Origin: Beijerinckiaceae bacterium
GTDB taxonomy: Bacteria > Pseudomonadota > Alphaproteobacteria > Rhizobiales > Beijerinckiaceae
NCBI GenBank assembly: GCA_019745195.1
Contig: JAIETL010000107.1
Location: 1-35,192, forward strand
Length of the DNA: 35,192 nt
Direction of reading: 5' to 3'
Below, piece after piece: positions 33,812 through 35,192 of this stretch (its first letter is position 1; each line of letters begins with the position of its first letter). The position numbers and the translations under genes were made by a program. Below the pieces are notes generated by a model that searched no databases, had not been told where the DNA came from, and was given only the letters and a program-made list of their open reading frames with translations.

Positions 33812-34783
33812 ATGACCGCCGTGACCGACCCTATGACCATCTCCGGCGCGATGCCCCGGCGAAAGACGCCCAAGGGCACCTTCGACCTGATCTTCCGCAA
33901 CGCCAGCTTCCTGTCCGCCCTCTTCGTCCTCGTCCTGCTCGCCGGCATCATGCTGTCGATGGTGATCGGCGGCTGGCCCGCCTTCCGCGAGATGGGCATC
34001 GGCTTTCTGACATCGAGCGTCTGGGACACCCAGAACGACCAGTACGGCGCCTGGCCCGCGATCGTCGGCACGCTTTCGACGGCGCTGATCGCGCTGGTGA
34101 TCGGCGTCCCGCTCTCGCTGGGCATCGCGGTCTATCTGACGCAGCTTGCGCCGCCCTGGTTCAAGCAGCCGGTCTCGACCGCCATCGAACTCCTGGCCGC
34201 CGTGCCGTCGATCATCTACGGCATGTGGGGGCTGTTCGTCTTCGTGCCGCTGTTTGCGGCCTATGTGCAGATTCCGCTTTCCAACATCATCGAGGGCATG
34301 CCGATCATCGGCACGGTGCTCTATGCGCGCTCGCCTTCGGGGCTGGGCATCCTGACGGCCGGCATCATCCTCGCCTTCATGATCATCCCCTTCATCGCCT
34401 CGATCGTGCGCGACATGCTCGACCAGATACCCTCCGTGCTGCGCGAAAGCGCTTACGGCATCGGGGCCACGACCTGGGAGGTGGTGCGCCATGTGCTGGT
34501 GCCGCAGGCTGGCGTCTCGATCATCGGCGCGATCATGCTGGGCTTGGGCCGTGCGCTCGGCGAGACCATGGCGGTGACCTTCGTCGTCGGCAACGCCAAC
34601 CGGCTCTCGGCCTCCATCATGGATCCGGGCTCGACCATCGCCTCGCGCATCGCCAACGAGTTCAACGAGGCGCTGGGTCTGCAGCTCAATGCGCTGATCG
34701 CGCTCGGCTGCATCCTCTTCTTCGTCACCTTCGTCGTCCTCGTCATCGCGCGCATCCTCGTCGCGCGGGTCAAAGCCTTCTGA
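33812..34783 (+). CDS. pstC: Phosphate ABC transporter permease PstC
   Basis: Inner-membrane channel subunit, 323 residues with about 6 membrane segments. Family blocks include GIGFLTSSVWD, PSIIYGMWGLFVFVP and the coupling loop ESAYGIGATTWEVVRHVLVPQAGVS, with GLGRALGETMAVTFVVGN after it. ATG 33812 is chosen with ggag 7 bases upstream. The frame upstream to 33740 is encoded by the palindromic repeat and is not taken as protein. ATG 33833 is an alternative. pstA follows after 14 bases. Confidence 0.95.
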   Translation: MTAVTDPMTISGAMPRRKTPKGTFDLIFRNASFLSALFVLVLLAGIMLSMVIGGWPAFREMGIGFLTSSVWDTQNDQYGAWPAIVGTLSTALIALVIGVPLSLGIAVYLTQLAPPWFKQPVSTAIELLAAVPSIIYGMWGLFVFVPLFAAYVQIPLSNIIEGMPIIGTVLYARSPSGLGILTAGIILAFMIIPFIASIVRDMLDQIPSVLRESAYGIGATTWEVVRHVLVPQAGVSIIGAIMLGLGRALGETMAVTFVVGNANRLSASIMDPGSTIASRIANEFNEALGLQLNALIALGCILFFVTFVVLVIARILVARVKAF

Positions 34784-34797
34784 GAACGGACGGTCCC

Positions 34798-35192
34798 ATG
34801 AGCCTCGTCACCCCGTCCACCGTCCGCGCACTGCCCCCGGCGACCTGGGGCCGAGTCCGCCAGTCGCGCCGCACCGCCGATCGCGTCATGAAGGTCACCG
34901 CCGCCGGCTTCACCTTCCTCGCCATCTTCGTGCTGTTCTGGATCCTCGGCATGCTGGTGGTGAAGGGGCTCGGCGGCCTGTCCGTCGCCACCTTCACGCA
35001 GATCACGCCCGGCCCGGGCTCGACCGGCGGCGGCCTCGCCAACGCCATGCTGGGTTCGCTGGTGCTGACCTTCCTCGGCATCGTCGTGGCGACGCCGATC
35101 GGCGTGCTCGCCGGCACCTATCTCGCCGAGTACGGCAAGGGCTCGAAGCTCGCCGACCTGATCCGCTTCATCAACGACATCCTGCTCTCGGC
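34798..35192 (+). CDS. pstA: Phosphate ABC transporter permease PstA, N-terminal part
   Basis: ATG 34798 opens a frame that continues to the window end (131 complete codons). After a basic N-terminal region (RQSRRTADRVMK) come a membrane segment (FTFLAIFVLFWILGMLVV), TPGPGSTGGGLANAMLGSLVLT and ATPIGVLAGTYLAEYGKGSKLAD, all typical of PstA. The partner of PstC in the phosphate channel. The 3' part, and presumably pstB and phoU, lie beyond the window. Confidence 0.93.
   Translation, partial: MSLVTPSTVRALPPATWGRVRQSRRTADRVMKVTAAGFTFLAIFVLFWILGMLVVKGLGGLSVATFTQITPGPGSTGGGLANAMLGSLVLTFLGIVVATPIGVLAGTYLAEYGKGSKLADLIRFINDILLS

Overview
The window is a high-GC chromosomal segment that looks like a member of the Hyphomicrobiales (Alphaproteobacteria), probably close to Bosea. 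The reasons are the uniformly GC-rich codon use, an Irr-type iron control element upstream of tonB, the hom-glpX neighbourhood, and several families of intergenic palindromic repeats of the kind scattered through these genomes. No genome comparison was possible, so the genus is an inference.

Positions 1-14,800 carry mostly housekeeping and signalling genes. They include the 3' end of a class I/II aminotransferase, a small membrane-anchored protein, homoserine dehydrogenase (hom), class II fructose-1,6-bisphosphatase (glpX), an aldo/keto reductase, an Fsr-like MFS exporter and a KsdD-like FAD dehydrogenase. A divergently arranged signalling locus follows: a hybrid histidine kinase with receiver and Hpt domains, then a stand-alone receiver protein translationally coupled to a TadG-like protein, then a stand-alone EAL phosphodiesterase. 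recJ closes this part. A tRNA-Glu(TTC) gene sits at 14,890-14,964. After it come a homoserine-dehydrogenase-like oxidoreductase with a SAF domain, an orphan tonB and a 68-residue hypothetical protein.

Positions 18,056-32,308 form an aromatic-acid catabolic island. It encodes homologues of all four functions that convert o-phthalate to protocatechuate: ring-hydroxylating reductase, Rieske oxygenase, dihydrodiol dehydrogenase and 4,5-dihydroxyphthalate decarboxylase. It also encodes an ABC importer (one ATPase, two different permeases, one periplasmic binding protein), a MarR-type and a LysR-type regulator, and two genes not normally part of that pathway: a benzoylformate-decarboxylase-like ThDP enzyme and an aldehyde dehydrogenase. 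Together these two could feed a 2-oxo acid such as phthalonate into phthalate; that reading is a hypothesis. Ring-cleavage genes for protocatechuate are not in the window.

Inside this island, between the oxygenase and the aldehyde dehydrogenase, lies a DUF559 (Vsr-like nuclease fold) gene bracketed by a nearly perfect 54/55-base inverted repeat. This is the best candidate here for a little-described mobile or repeat-associated element. A second oddity is that the LysR gene has no ATG, GTG or TTG start in front of its helix-turn-helix; a strong Shine-Dalgarno sequence precedes an ATC codon where the ATG should be.

The window ends in the phosphate-uptake operon: a Pho box, pstS, a palindromic repeat pair, pstC and the start of pstA.
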